DNA of 64,000 bases, from assembly GCF_013368755.1 (NCBI RefSeq), contig NC_049566.1, positions 186,001 through 250,000 of the forward strand, written 5' to 3'. The notes below the pieces were generated by a model. It did no database searches, was not told where the DNA came from, and saw only the letters and a program-made list of their open reading frames with translations. Position numbers and translations under genes: made by a program. Shown in pieces: positions 12,879-23,780 of the stretch (position 1 is its first letter; each line of letters starts with the position of its first letter). The DNA is from Talaromyces rugulosus (Eukaryota; Ascomycota; Eurotiomycetes; Eurotiales; Trichocomaceae).

Positions 12879-14040
12879 CTATACAGATACCTCAGCCTTG
12901 TTCCACTTGACGTTATCTTTATAGTACCCCTTGATGACATTATCACCCCAAACCTTGCAAGAATCGGCAGGCCGAGCCGCCTCCTCCGCAGATTGCGCAG
13001 GAATTTTGGAGCTGACCAAAGGCGCCATAGGGACCCCCCAGTTGGGTCTCCCAGTAAATAACACCGATACTCTGTCGAGATTTGCCTGGTCTCCATGCGC
13101 TGTTACAACGCGATGAAGTCCTGACTTGAGGGCTCCGTTGGTAAAGATCGGCATGGTGTCCCCGAGATTCACAATCATGTGTCCAGCCTCTGGGCGAACC
13201 CAGAGCCATGAATCTTCAGTGGGCGTATCCGAGTTAAGATAGACAGCATCGTCTCTGGGAATTTGTAAACCGCTTACCCAAGTAAAGAGCATGGAAATGC
13301 TGACAACATCACGGTGTGCAAAGACACGAGGACGTTCGCGCATACCATTGCCATCGCCTGTAGGGGGGTATCTCAACACTCGCAAGAACGAATGGGTTGG
13401 TGCTTCAAGTTGGTGGGTGTCGGTAAAAGTACCGGGTTTGAGTTCAAGTTGTTGCTCGAGAGCAGCGAGAATAACAAGCTCAACCTTATGTGCTTCTGTT
13501 TGAATATTCTTGAAGAGGTCTTCGTGAGGCTTGAGCCAGCTGGGAAGCTCCCATCCAGGTGTCGGTTTTGCAAAAAGCTCATCACGAGGAATCTAGACTA
13601 GGTGTAAGCAGCTATTTCGAAAATAACCAAGCGGCAACAGCCAAAATTGGAATAACTACGTTGATTGATTCAACAAATTTGGCAACTCCCTGGCCATCAC
13701 GAGCGGATGATGTGTAGCCACGGTCCAGAACACCTCGCTCTTCGCGTTGAAGAAAGAGTTTCTTGTCTTCTTCAGGCAACGTCGCCATGATGTGCTGACC
13801 GAGGTTGCGCAGCTTACAGGCACTTTCCCAAAGGTTTCGACCAAGCGGGTGATCCATCAGGTTCAGAAGAAAGAATCCCGTGCGAGCACAAATATCAACA
13901 ACGGTCTTTGTCTCGGCTTCATCTTTTCCCATAAGCTTCGAGATGGAGACCCTTGGCAATTCGTAGGTCGGAAGATGATCCGGTAAAGGGATGGGTTCAA
14001 AATTGGCTGGGTTGAATTGCTCAAGTGTGACTGTAGCCAT
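12879..14040 (-). CDS. 2-oxoglutarate/Fe(II)-dependent oxygenase (isopenicillin N synthase-like), 364 aa
   Basis: Two exons, 14040-13660 and 13592-12879, separated by a 67-bp intron (GTAGTT...TCTAG). The start MATVTLEQ has ATAATGG context; an upstream in-frame ATG at 14121 is less likely. The N-terminal DIOX_N-like part has the usual hydrophobic ARTGFFLLNL segment. The jelly-roll core keeps the iron ligands H220 and D222 (AHRDVVSI) and H287 (GLHRVV), and the 2OG-binding R301-x-S303 (DRVSVLF). Length matches the family, so it should be active. In fungal clusters such enzymes hydroxylate, desaturate, epoxidise or cyclise the scaffold; the substrate here is presumed to be the HR-PKS product. Notably, no P450 gene was seen nearby. 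It is co-oriented with the MFS gene. Confidence 0.92.
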
Positions 14041-15305
14041 TATGACTATTGAATTAATAAATCTTAAGCAGCTTACACAATGAGAGATGCTGATATTTTT
14101 GTCTGTGCTTCCCTTGCTCATCTGGGAGGGAGTAAGCAGGGATATAAATCGTTCGCGACCGATTACACAGTAGTGTTAATATTTTGAATCGGCGCGTAGT
14201 AAGCCCGAACCCCTCATTTTATCTCGTTCATTGACTTGGAATCATATGCGAAATATTGAATGGCCATCGAGCGGAGAGCTTGATGGTGAACTGTCGCTTT
14301 CAATTCGGGGGGGGCTTGTAAGGATACAGAGTAGGATGCATCACATTGACACGTCATTCTCTACCGAAAACGGTCGAGTTCTGCGCTTAGATGAAAGGCG
14401 AGCTGAAAAGCGAGCTGAAAGTCATTAACGTATTTCACCACCCATCCGACACACACCTCCGAGCTGATCAGCGGAATTCGCATACAAATTAGCAAAAATA
14501 CCAATATCATAACTTAGTAACCATAATGTAATTATAATTTATAGCTTAAATCTTTAATATTATATAAGATCTTTTTATATTAACCCTTAATTGTATTAGA
14601 ATTTATGAAAAGAATTTATAATATTTTTATTCATTTCTTTATAATTCATAAATTAATTTAGATCATATTAACTGATACACAAAATTATATAATAATATAT
14701 CGAATAAATATTATAGCAAACTTACAATTCGTTTTAATACTACATTTTCATTTTTCTTAATTTGTATGCGAATTACCCTGATCGGCTCGGTGGTGTGATC
14801 GGGTGGGTGGTTACAACGCCAAGAAACAAGTGGAGCACTATCTACACTACATTCGCATGAGAGTTGTGAGCCTCACGGTCGATTCGTAATTAAGGGACGG
14901 ATTTGGAAAGTAACTACGAATTATGTATTTAGGGACCGGACTCGGGCCAGACTTGGACCAGACTTGGACCGGACCAGACTCTTGCGAGATTTCGGGCGAA
15001 AATCAACTGCAAGTCCGCAGCCTTACATATAACAACTTGCAGTCCAACGTTTACACGATATTCGGTACAAAACTTGGTATGGTGGTCTAATGCAGCTCGT
15101 TTCCTTAGCGATGCGACGCTGACAGTACAGGGGGTTCGATTAGATGTGATCGAGCTTAAGGTTATCAGGGTCGCCGAAAGAAAAGTTCAATATAATGAAA
15201 TGAGGCACAATCAGAACGGCGAGGACACCAAGTCTTCAAGTTCTTTGCCTCAATTGGGAAGTGTTGATCTCCAAGTATCTCACTCTCAGAGACGTACTCT
15301 TCATC
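14041..15305. other. Intergenic region with an AT-rich inverted-repeat element
   Basis: Divergent region between the 2OG oxygenase and the SDR. Apart from the inverted-repeat element listed separately it contains short direct repeats: two GCGAGCTGAAA copies near 14399-14421 and a GACTTGGACC pair around 14950-14971. No gene was found. Confidence 0.45.
14434..14815. mobile_element. MITE-like AT-rich element with ~60-bp terminal inverted repeats
   Basis: The left end (about 14435-14497) and the reverse complement of the right end (about 14752-14815) align over about 60 bases with few mismatches. Shared blocks include ACCACCCA or ACCACCCC-like ends, GAGC(T/C)GATCAG and AATTCGCATACAAATTA. Between them lies roughly 260 bp of very AT-rich sequence without an open frame. 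Short length, no transposase and long terminal inverted repeats fit a non-autonomous DNA transposon or its RIP-degraded remnant. Target-site duplications are not clear, so exact ends are approximate. Confidence 0.7.
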
Positions 15306-16126
15306 ATGAGCACACTTATCACACTCATCACAGGTAATAGAGAAGAACCAATCCTGCATCTATCTGACGACAGACTTTACTGTGACGATTCTGACGAGAA
15401 TCAGGTGGCAATCAAGGGATTGGATTCGAAACTGCCAAAAATCTCGTTTTCTATAGCTCATCCTACCATGTTATTCTCGGTAGCCGCGACTTGCATCGCG
15501 GCGAAGCTGCCATGAAGATGTTGTCTGCGCTTCCAGACATCAAGGGGACTGTGTCGGTCGTTCAGCTTGATGTGACGGATGATGCCAGTGTTGATGCTGC
15601 TGCAGCTTCCATCAAGGATTCGTACGGCCGCCTTGATGTTCTGGTCAACAGTTCTGGCATATTTGAACCTGGCAAGCCACGAATTGTTGCTCGCAAAATT
15701 TTTGAAACGAATGTCGTTGGGTACATAAATGTCACCGAAGCTTTCTTACCGCTTTTGCATGAAGCACCCTCTCCGAGATTGGTATTCTTATCGAGCAGCC
15801 TAGGATCGCTTACACACGCCTCCAATCCTGAAAGTAGGTACTATACACCATTGGGGACCGAATATCGTGCGGCCACTGCGGCGCGCAACATGATTATGAA
15901 CCAGTATTGGGTGCGTCTTCAAAAGGAAGGCAATGGACAGTTTAAAGTTCATGGAGCCGATCCTGGCTTGGTGGTTACTAATTTGGCTGAAACTCCGGAA
16001 CGGTTGAGGGCTCGAGGAGCAGCTGAGCCAGATGTCGGAGGAGAGCGTGTTGCTTCCATCATTAAAGGGGAGCGTGATGCCGACGTTGGTCTTGTTTGCG
16101 GGGTGTACGGGGTATCACCTTGGTAG
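15306..16126 (+). CDS. Short-chain dehydrogenase/reductase-like protein with altered catalytic site, 249 aa
   Basis: Two exons: a 28-nt first exon, 15306-15333, then 15405-16126. Only this join completes the Rossmann loop TGGNQGIG (G10, G14, G16). Downstream are LDVTDD, LVNSSG (91-94, normally NNAG), the FLSSS strand and the position of the catalytic tyrosine, Y163. The residue four after Y163, which is Lys in active SDRs (YxxxK), is T167. Both NNAG and YxxxK are thus degraded although the frame is open to the end. The protein may bind NAD(P)H without normal catalysis or be an early pseudogene. It lies in the PKS cluster next to the 2OG oxygenase. An SDR fold is certain; activity is doubtful. 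Confidence 0.82.
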
Positions 16127-16435
16127 TTGTTCGTGTTAGTGTGTATAAATCGTTCAAGTCAGTATTAAATATTACTTATTAAGGACAACACTTCCTTGGG
16201 GTAGCCTCCTGAATTTGATGAAACAGGGCATGTAATACCAATATCAGAAATATTCCATAAGTTTGTAATAAACCATTTCTCATAAATACATCATACAACA
16301 AAATATAAATCAAATTTGACTCTGATAAAAGCCCACCTGCTCAGAACGAGAAAGATCACTGCACTACCTCGCTCTTTAGAACAAGCAGTGCTGTATCCTA
16401 GGTAAGCTGAAGTAACCAACACTCATCGTCGATTA
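16127..16435. other. Convergent spacer between the SDR and Myb genes
   Basis: 309 bp, AT-rich, no open frame of note; it presumably holds the two 3' ends. Confidence 0.4.
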
Positions 16436-17303
16436 TTACTCCTTTTTATCCCACTTTGAGAGTTGGTCATATCTGCAACGAATTTAGCTAGAGTTGCATT
16501 GATCCATGTAATAGTGATGGAAGCCTTGACAAATATCAAGGCGCTGGGAGGGGCCGCGTACTTACCGATTCTTGGTAGCGATTGGTGTTCTATCAGGAAA
16601 ATATCGCTCGACAATTTCTGTCCACTTCCTTCCATGGGCTTTTACAGCATTTTTCAACATGAAGTCCTGATACGCATCGCTGTTTAGGTACTGCAGTGAC
16701 CCTGAAAGCGTTGTGCAATGTGTTTTCCTACCTCGTATAAAGACCATCTGCCGCGATTGATAGCCGGCTTCTCAATTTCATGCCACCGTCTAGCACATTC
16801 TAATATCGCAAGTGAATTAGCAAGCATAATTGAGCAATCATGAAAGATTACATGGAAACGGCAAGCCTGGTGCGATTAAACAACTTACGGTCGGGTTGTC
16901 TTGTTTGGACATGCTGTGCTACGCTCGCCCACCTGCAATTAGTGGCCTATGTTAGAATGTACGGCACAAAGTGTAACACCGTATACAAAAAACTTACTTT
17001 GTATCTAAAGTACGTACTGCCTCATGGAGTAGCTCAATTTCTCTCGCATCCCAAGATCCCTTTTTTATGTTGGGCGCCAAACAGTATGCCCATCTTTTGC
17101 GGCAGTCTTTGTTTGATCTGCCCACTAGCTTTGTGGCGATTTCGTGCCAGTTTATCGGCTGCGTTGTAGAAGCTGAGAAGGTGAGACTAAGCCGTTCCAG
17201 AATACACGAGCAACGCTACCGATATATACCTACAGGATTGCGCAGCCACAACCTCTCGAAGAACCTCATCTTCCTGTTTGGTCCAGATTTTAACGGCTTT
17301 CAT
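16436..17303 (-). CDS. Three-repeat Myb/SANT DNA-binding protein, 164 aa, six exons
   Basis: Minus-strand exons 17303-17234, 17172-16998, 16932-16889, 16799-16732, 16666-16566 and 16472-16436 join in frame (495 nt). Repeat 1 starts at KIWTKQEDEVL and continues through INWHEIATKL and RSNKDCRKRW. Repeat 2 is GSWDAREIELLHEAV through KWASVAQHV and DQCARRWHE. Repeat 3 is GRWSLYEDFML through RKWTEIVERY and TPIATKNRYDQL. The regularly spaced tryptophans and the recognition-helix ends (RKRW, ARRW, KNRY) are diagnostic of c-Myb-type R1R2R3 domains. The acceptor at 16667 was preferred over one at 16691 because it restores the W-x18-W spacing. The protein is almost only DNA-binding domain. It may regulate the cluster or be unrelated; position alone cannot decide. 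Confidence 0.82.
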
Positions 17304-18304
17304 TTTTGCAGACAGGATGTAACAATTAGATAGCCCTGTGAATCTCAAGCAGTCGCTCCCAAATCTCGAGTGCGAAGATGTCGTTGCAGGTTCGATTGGC
17401 TCTTTCAGCGTCAATAGATGTGAATAGGCAACGGTTTTTCCAATGAGAGAACAAGCACATGACTTGTTTCAAGTGTATAACTAACACAAACACGTACAAT
17501 TGCTTACGTCCGGCCGGTTAGTCCTAATAGGGCCAATACTACCATCTTACGAATCCGTTGCTTCACCGCAAATACGATACATATACGGCTACAGGGGTCT
17601 TGTTACATACCCGCCAACCGCAGATTTCGGAGGTAGATATCAGCACCGAGCAAGGCCGAATAGGCACCACCGACTCCGACCAAGTTCTGGTTTGTTAATT
17701 ATACACGTAAAATGGAAATAAGCCGCAAGATAAAGGATAAAGGGCCAGCACTTTTATTATAGATGTGGACTTCGGGCCAAAGACTTACAAGGATACACAC
17801 CCTACCGAAGGCACCTAACTATAGTTATCCAACCTCACTACTCGTAAATTACCGGTATCTGGCCTAACACGCCGTTCTAGAAATGTGACTTATGCCTTGG
17901 CCCTCGCTTTTCTTAGTAGGCAATACTGTACAAGCGGTTTTAAGAGGAAATGGCACTGAATTTCTCGCCAGCACAATTAAACCTGGTGACATGACCACAG
18001 TAACAGTGGACAGTGGCCACAAGGTGCAGGCCAATCTGAATAATCTAGGCCCTGGCGAGGCACCAATTTCGCCTGTATGTAGTGGAACACCACAGCCATT
18101 AGATAAGGATAATCATATCATTACCCTGGCCAAGCCCTGCTGGAGTTATCCTCCTGGCCGTTAACTGCGCTCCTTCCGCGAGTCGCAGAACTATACACTA
18201 CCCGCCAGCATAGAAGGGCTTCCCTCCACTCATCAGGCATGAAACTCCAAGGAATCAATACTAGGAAGTAATCTCCCGATCTGTCCTGTGTTGGGACTGG
18301 TAAG
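17304..18304. other. Intergenic region with one weak open frame
   Basis: No gene could be supported. A plus-strand frame at 17892-18164 (90 codons, beginning MPWPSLFLVGN) has plausible composition and a possible splice acceptor just upstream, but no start region, family motif or partner exon was found. It may be a relic. Confidence 0.3.
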
Positions 18305-18811
18305 TCATTCCCGGGTGTAGGAAAATAGTTCTCTGTCCTCCACGTTTTTCCACTTGACTTCGATAAGGGATTCTTTGTCCTCATTACTTTCAATGCTGTT
18401 GATAATTTCACATTTTTCGACGACAAGTTCATATTCATCTTCCCGGTCTTCTAGGCGATATTTGGTTTTCCTTCGCCCTAGTCTTTGCTTAACGTACTCA
18501 TCTCGACTAAGTTCCGGTCTGTCTCCTTCGAATTTGATGCGTAACTTGTTGCTAGCCCTCTCAAATGAGAACTTGAGCTGTATGTCTGCCATAAGGACCA
18601 CGCCTATCTAGTAAGCTTCATTTCATACCCAACATACTCAGTGAATGTACGTACTGTTATAGCTGTTGCGTAGTCGAATCTGGCCTTTCTCGTTTTGTCG
18701 ATGGGTTACGAATAACTGAGCATCAGTTCTAGTGGCTGTTGGGGGAAGGGGGTGAAAACCCCACTTTAACACTACGTGCTTCTCAGGCGCCAATGTCAGC
18801 CTGTTAGGCAT
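18305..18811 (-). CDS. Small hypothetical protein, 151 aa, two exons
   Basis: An ATG-started frame (MPNRLTLAPEKHVV) at 18811-18655 joins the longer frame 18603-18305 through a 51-bp intron (GTACGT...GATAG). The join keeps phase and the total is 456 nt. The N-terminal half is basic and proline-containing. The C-terminal half is highly charged (many Glu, Lys, Arg) and probably helical. No signal peptide, membrane segment or known domain was recognised. The alternative is a single-exon protein starting at the ATG at 18592. I do not recognise the family and offer no function. Confidence 0.45.
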
Positions 18812-19044
18812 TAACGCATATTAAGAAATACCGGGTTTACTCCGCACCGCTAACGCCTGGAAATATTTCCTACTCACTCAAGTAGACGCGGAAATAGTAG
18901 AACTACTAGTAGGGGGGAAACTCAAAAACCAACCATGGAGAAGGGCATCTCAGCGAAAGATCCTGGGCTTGGGCTCATAAAGCATACTAATCGAATGTTG
19001 TCCAAGTGGTAACACGAAGATGTTGCCTGTCACATCATGCTTGC

Positions 19045-19500
19045 GAACCTGGCCCGCTCCCTGCGAAATACCCGCGAGAGAACACTGTATTCGATCTACA
19101 TATAATGGATATTTCAGATAACGACTATATTCCGTGGCCGTTTCCGCTGCATTGGATGAGTCCGAACCGACTGTTCTAACTCACCGGATTGTGCGGCTGG
19201 AGCAAGAAAATTCGACTCCTTCGCGCTGGGCAGCTTGATTCTGCCAGGCAGATTGAACAGCTGGAAGAAGCCAGTTCACGCTTAAGCCTTGAGAATGAGA
19301 AGCTACGGAGACTAATCGAGAGTCAAGTTAGCCCTTTTGGAAGCTCAACGGCCAGAGATTCCTTCAACTGGCCTCAGCTTTTCGAGTTTCCCCATCACTC
19401 ACGGTCCCTGATGACCGAAAATGCTTTTATCGACGCGGTGCCGGAAAATCCCACCCCCCAAGGGGGGGTTGTACTTCCACCACCGGAAACTGTGGGGTAA
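19045..19500 (+). pseudogene. Relic of a fungal bZIP transcription factor
   Basis: Fragments in more than one frame resemble the fungal bZIP class with a basic region beginning 'NLAR(I)R.NQR.SRA'. A LANLARSLRNTRER piece is encoded at 19047-19088. A zipper-like stretch then follows: AGQLDSARQIEQLEEASSRL, then LSLENEKLRRLIES (19225-19326), matching the typical A-x2-x-EN-x2-LR-x-LL end of that zipper. The frame closes at 19500. The basic and zipper parts are in different frames with stops between them, and no splice sites reconcile them. It is probably a dead regulator; the assignment rests on pattern similarity only. Confidence 0.42.
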
Positions 19501-19661
19501 GTTGGGAGGGTAAAACTTCTCTGTATAGAGGACGACAAGACCATCCCTTCACCCGCAAATAAAAGGCAAGATAAATATAGCAGTCCGTCCTTGTAAGATC
19601 CGCAATGACTCCTACTACCCATTAACAATCTATTTCATATATCTATCAACGTCCCTTTAAC

Positions 19662-21494
19662 ATGGAAGCAAACATGAATGGCGCAAATTCTAGTGGGCTT
19701 AGCAATTGCCCTAAGACCCCGGCTCCTTTTCCCACAAATTGGATACCTGTGCTTGAAAAGCTAGCATTCAGCCCTCACAAGATCGACTTCGTTTGCATTG
19801 GAGCCGGTTTCTCGGGTTTGACCCTTGCATACAGGTGGAAACATGAAGGAGCCAATGAATTCATCAACCGGAGAATATCTGAAAAGAACCACGACGTGGG
19901 CGGCACTTGGCTTGAAAATCGCTACCCAGGGAATGCGTGTGATGTGAGTTCAACCCTAACGATATCAAAGGACTAACCCGTCGCAAAATGTTGTGTCTAT
20001 AGGTCCCCGCTCATATCTACACATTTACCTTCGAACCAAATCCAGACTGGACATCGTTCTACGCATCTGGACGTGAAATTTGGCAATACATGAAGCGGAC
20101 GACGGAAAAATATCAGCTCGATGAGCGTGTGCGGCTCAATTCCAGAGTGACCTCCGCCATCTGGGATGACGCTGCTGCTAGATGGAAAATACGAGTAGAC
20201 CAGGGCGGCAAAATCATCGAAACTGAAGCCCATATTCTTATCAATGGTTCCGGCATTCTGAATAAATGGCACTGGCCCGACATCAAGGGGTTGAGCTCGT
20301 TCAGAGGCAAACTTGTGCTCAGTGCCGACTGGGACGAAAGCTTGGACTGGGAGGACAAAAGAGTCGCACTGATTGGTGGCGGCTCCTCTGCTATCCAGAT
20401 CTTGCCGTAAATGCAGCCTGAGGCATCCAAAATCGCCACTTACATTCGTTCTCCAACATGGATCACGTTTAATTTTGCCGCGCAGCTTACTTCGGACGGG
20501 GAGAACTTTGAGTATCCCGAGAATGATAAACGATTGTGGAGGGAAAATCTGGGGGAGCATTCGAAACTCCGCCGCCATTTTGAGCATGAATTCAACAAGT
20601 TCTTTCCGTCATATTTGGCGGAAGGTGCCCAACAAGCCGAGATGAACAAGCTTTTCAGACAAACCATGGAGCAGCGCCTTAACCATAACGCTGACCTCTG
20701 TGCAAAGCTCATTCCGGATTTCGGGATTGGATGCCGACGGATCTGCCCAGGTGATGGGTACCTCGAAGCATTGCAAGAGAAGAATGTACGGATTGAATTT
20801 TGCTCGGTGGAGGAGATCACCCCAACAGGAATCCGAAGCTGTCAAGGCCATGAAGAATTCGACATCGTAGTCTGTGCCACCGGGTTTGATGTCAGCTTTG
20901 TCCCGCCATGGGAGATGATTGGGAAAAATGGGGTCTCCCTGAGGGAGCAATGGAAAGATGCACCCTATGCGTATTTCGGTATCTGTACCCCTAACATGCC
21001 GAATTATTTCATTTACAACGGTCCTAATTGCCCAATTGCGCATGGAAGTTTGATTCTGGTCATCGAGTGGTTCACCGATTAAATACTCAAACGGTGCCAG
21101 AAAATTGCTACGTCAGATATCGGGTCAGTGTCTGAGATCCCTGGGTTGGATTTTGTTAGAAGAAGAACGAGAAGGTCTAATTGATCGCCTTTGTAGGTTT
21201 GTTGTTGTCGACGCCCAAGCAACAGATAACTATAATGTCTATTCCATAGAGTTCCTCAAGAGAACTGTATGGACGGGTCGTTGCCGGTCCTGGTTCAAGA
21301 ATTATCAGATCGATGGAAGAATAACTGCCATGTACTCCGGCAGCGGTCTCCACTACAAGGAAATCATCGAGAGCTTCCGAGCAGAGGATTTTGAGATCGA
21401 GTATAACAGCCCCAACAGATTTCGTTTCATGGGCAACGGATTAACCCTTCGAGAAGAAAGTGGTGGGGATTTAAGTTTCTACCTCAATAAATAG
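19662..21494 (+). pseudogene. Baeyer-Villiger-type flavin monooxygenase, disrupted by two nonsense codons
   Basis: Exon 1 is 19662-19943; exon 2 starts at 20003 after a normal GTGAGT...TATAG intron. FAD loop: CIGAGFSGL (G47, G49, G52), then VGGTWLENRYPGNACDVP, typical of class B monooxygenases. NADPH loop: LIGGGSSAIQ. The reading frame is broken by TAA at 20408-20410 (codon 230), right after the NADPH loop, and by TAA at 21080-21082. Homologous sequence continues in frame after each stop, up to TVWTGRCRSWFKN and FMGNGLTLRE at the C-terminus; a further short intron near 21140-21190 is needed. The Baeyer-Villiger fingerprint FxGxxxHxxxW reads FRGKLVLSADW, with Leu at the His position. It probably once oxidised the cluster product. 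Confidence 0.85.
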
Positions 21495-22729
21495 GCCCAA
21501 GAGACAGTCGAATGCATGATATTTTGCTCATCAAATGTGGCTGCATTGATGAGTTGGCTCAAACTGGTTTGTATACGGTGGGTTCTCGTGGATATATTAT
21601 GGGAAATGCTAGACTTACGCGGTACTTGTTTTCAGAAACAAAAATAATCAAACACCTCTAATTGAGGACCTTCCAATTTGGAGGGTTCAATCTCAAAGTT
21701 GGCGTAATCTTGACTCTGCTTACTGCAGCCCAAGTCTATATTTCCGAAGATACTTTCGTGGGGGTAAGATTTCCGGCTGATTTTCCATGCCTCGTTTGCT
21801 ACATTCTCATTGGATAATTTCCTCTGCTGCAGCAGCGTCAAACATGATGTATGTTCAAGTGGTGGGCTTCACCCAAAGTGCCTATTGGAATACTATGGAC
21901 ACGTACATCGCCAACTCTTTGATCCAGTTGTAACTGTCGGACAAAGGGCTATTTGGCATGAGTATCTTCAACGTGCAAAATATCTACCCAACATTGTGAG
22001 TACCGTGACTTATGATAAGGCAGTCAAGTTTTCAGAGATTCATAGAGATTCTTTTTTCTTGTAAGACGTTGGGGAGTGTTCCTTCTAGTCCCTCGTTTGG
22101 CATACCGATATACCCTCTACTCTCAACAAATCTCGGAGTCTTCGAAGTCTCTGTTTTCAGTTGTAAAGTCCCGCAATACTTATTGGAAGAATGCCACACG
22201 TTTTACCCGTGTATTTATCTCTTGTTGAAACCGTGGCTATTCTTCCTCGATTCGCGCTAGGTGAATGAGAGCCAGCCGTAGAAGTCCATTTCGCCCCATG
22301 GAAACAACCACTTCTAGTTACGACTGAATTAAAGATGAAATGCGGTTATTAAAAAAAAGTTGAGAAAAAGGAACCCGGGAATTGTGGGTTACGCAGCGTG
22401 TAATACTGATGGTAACATTGAATCATTTAGGAGGATTCGTTGAATGGAATCCGTCTAGGAAAAGATAAATGCTGTTGCCCATGCTTTCCGATCTTTCTAT
22501 TGACCACGAGCGTTACAAATGATAAAGCAATTTCATCTTGTCGGCAAAATATGAGAAAGAAGAAACTTTCAGTCACCTATTGACTGGCATTCTGCGATAT
22601 TTTCATACATTTCATAGATACACCAGGCTGGCGCTAATCCTCCTACTTTAAATTTGAGGTCTAGATCACTATGCACACACAATATCTGTCTTCCTATAAT
22701 GAGAAGAACCGAGACATGACGACGGCCTT
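21495..22729. other. Gene-poor stretch
   Basis: About 1.2 kb with only short open frames in conflicting phases. A piece near 21851-21931 (YVQVVGFTQSAYWNTMDTYI) has protein-like composition, but no gene model or family could be made. Confidence 0.3.
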
Positions 22730-22731
22730 GT

Positions 22732-23757
22732 GTGTGTCACTATTACCATAAACCATATACTTTCCCGTATGTCAACCTCACACTCCCTTATGAAATGTGG
22801 TGCATGGGAGCTCAAATTTGTGATAGACCAGAGTCTGACCATATTTTTGTCCCAAATGTGGTGCCAATTTTTGCAGAAGCGACGTCTTATTACGGCATAC
22901 GAGATCGTGCACTGGGTCCAGGTGCACACCTAGAGCGGTTAAATCTAACGCCAAAGCGCCTCGCAGGGAAAACGTTAGAAAACTTCCACAAGCTGCTAAA
23001 GTACCTCCTACTGCTACTGGGGCAGGATATAACAAAGGTAGTCGAGCTGGTCAAAGAGTAAGATTGAACAGTTCGTGAATTAGATTGGTATTTTCTGCTA
23101 ATACACCGACGGTAGGCTGGTCAAGGGACTTTACGGGCAGAATTTACCCTTTCCAATGGCGACGAGCCGGTTCTCGGTCATCTGGCCCAAGGCTTGTCTT
23201 TAGACGATACTCTGTCTTCTGATTACCCTTATGTGACTGACCCCGTTGCCGAACGAGGGAGCAGAATGCAGGTTCAAATTTTACCCTTCAGTTGCATCCG
23301 TAGCGAACCTCGAGCACCAACACCAACTATGGGTATGAGTCATGGGACTATTGACCGCATTTTGCCTGAGAGTTCCACCAGAAAGACGGACCCCGCTAAT
23401 CTGCTTTCAAGTAAAGCTAACAGTTGTATAAATCTCGATCATGAAAAATCAACATTTGAGAACATTCAGCTCAGCCCCGCGTCCGGAGTAGATAGAATCT
23501 CGCCAATGGAGTTATTCGATCCTCCTTCTCTAATTACTGCTCATTATGCGCATGCTCACGATGCTCCCAGCATGTCTAAGACTTCATATGATAGAAAATT
23601 TTCCAGGGCAGATATTAGCAGCCTGAAAACGAAGTTGAATGGAAGTTGTGCCGCCGACTTACTGTTATCTTCGGATTTCCCCAGTCACGCTCGAATACAA
23701 CCCCTTGTGAATACTTTGTTAAGTGATTTAACACTTATATATATATATCTTCCCTGA
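22732..23757 (+). CDS. Uncharacterised open frames, possibly one two-exon gene
   Basis: A 109-codon frame (22732-23061) is followed by a possible intron with a TGCTAAT branch-like site ending TAG at 23115, then a long frame (23116-23757) that is Ser/Pro/Thr-rich and looks disordered. The first frame contains aromatic and Cys residues but no known motif, and it lacks an ATG at its start (GTG at 22732). Alternative phases give a basic, low-complexity reading across 22940-23065. I do not recognise any family, and it could be two relics. Treat as a candidate only. Confidence 0.22.
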
Positions 23758-23780
23758 AGCAATTTTCAGTGTTGCTCAAA

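Noticed and set aside
16667..16731. A 41-bp version of the fourth Myb intron
   Set aside because: It would insert eight residues into repeat 3; the 65-bp version gives the canonical Trp spacing.
20406..20415. The first BVMO stop could be removed as a tiny intron (GTAAATGCAG)
   Set aside because: Ten bases is far too short for a spliceosomal intron, and a longer intron would delete conserved residues that follow in frame.
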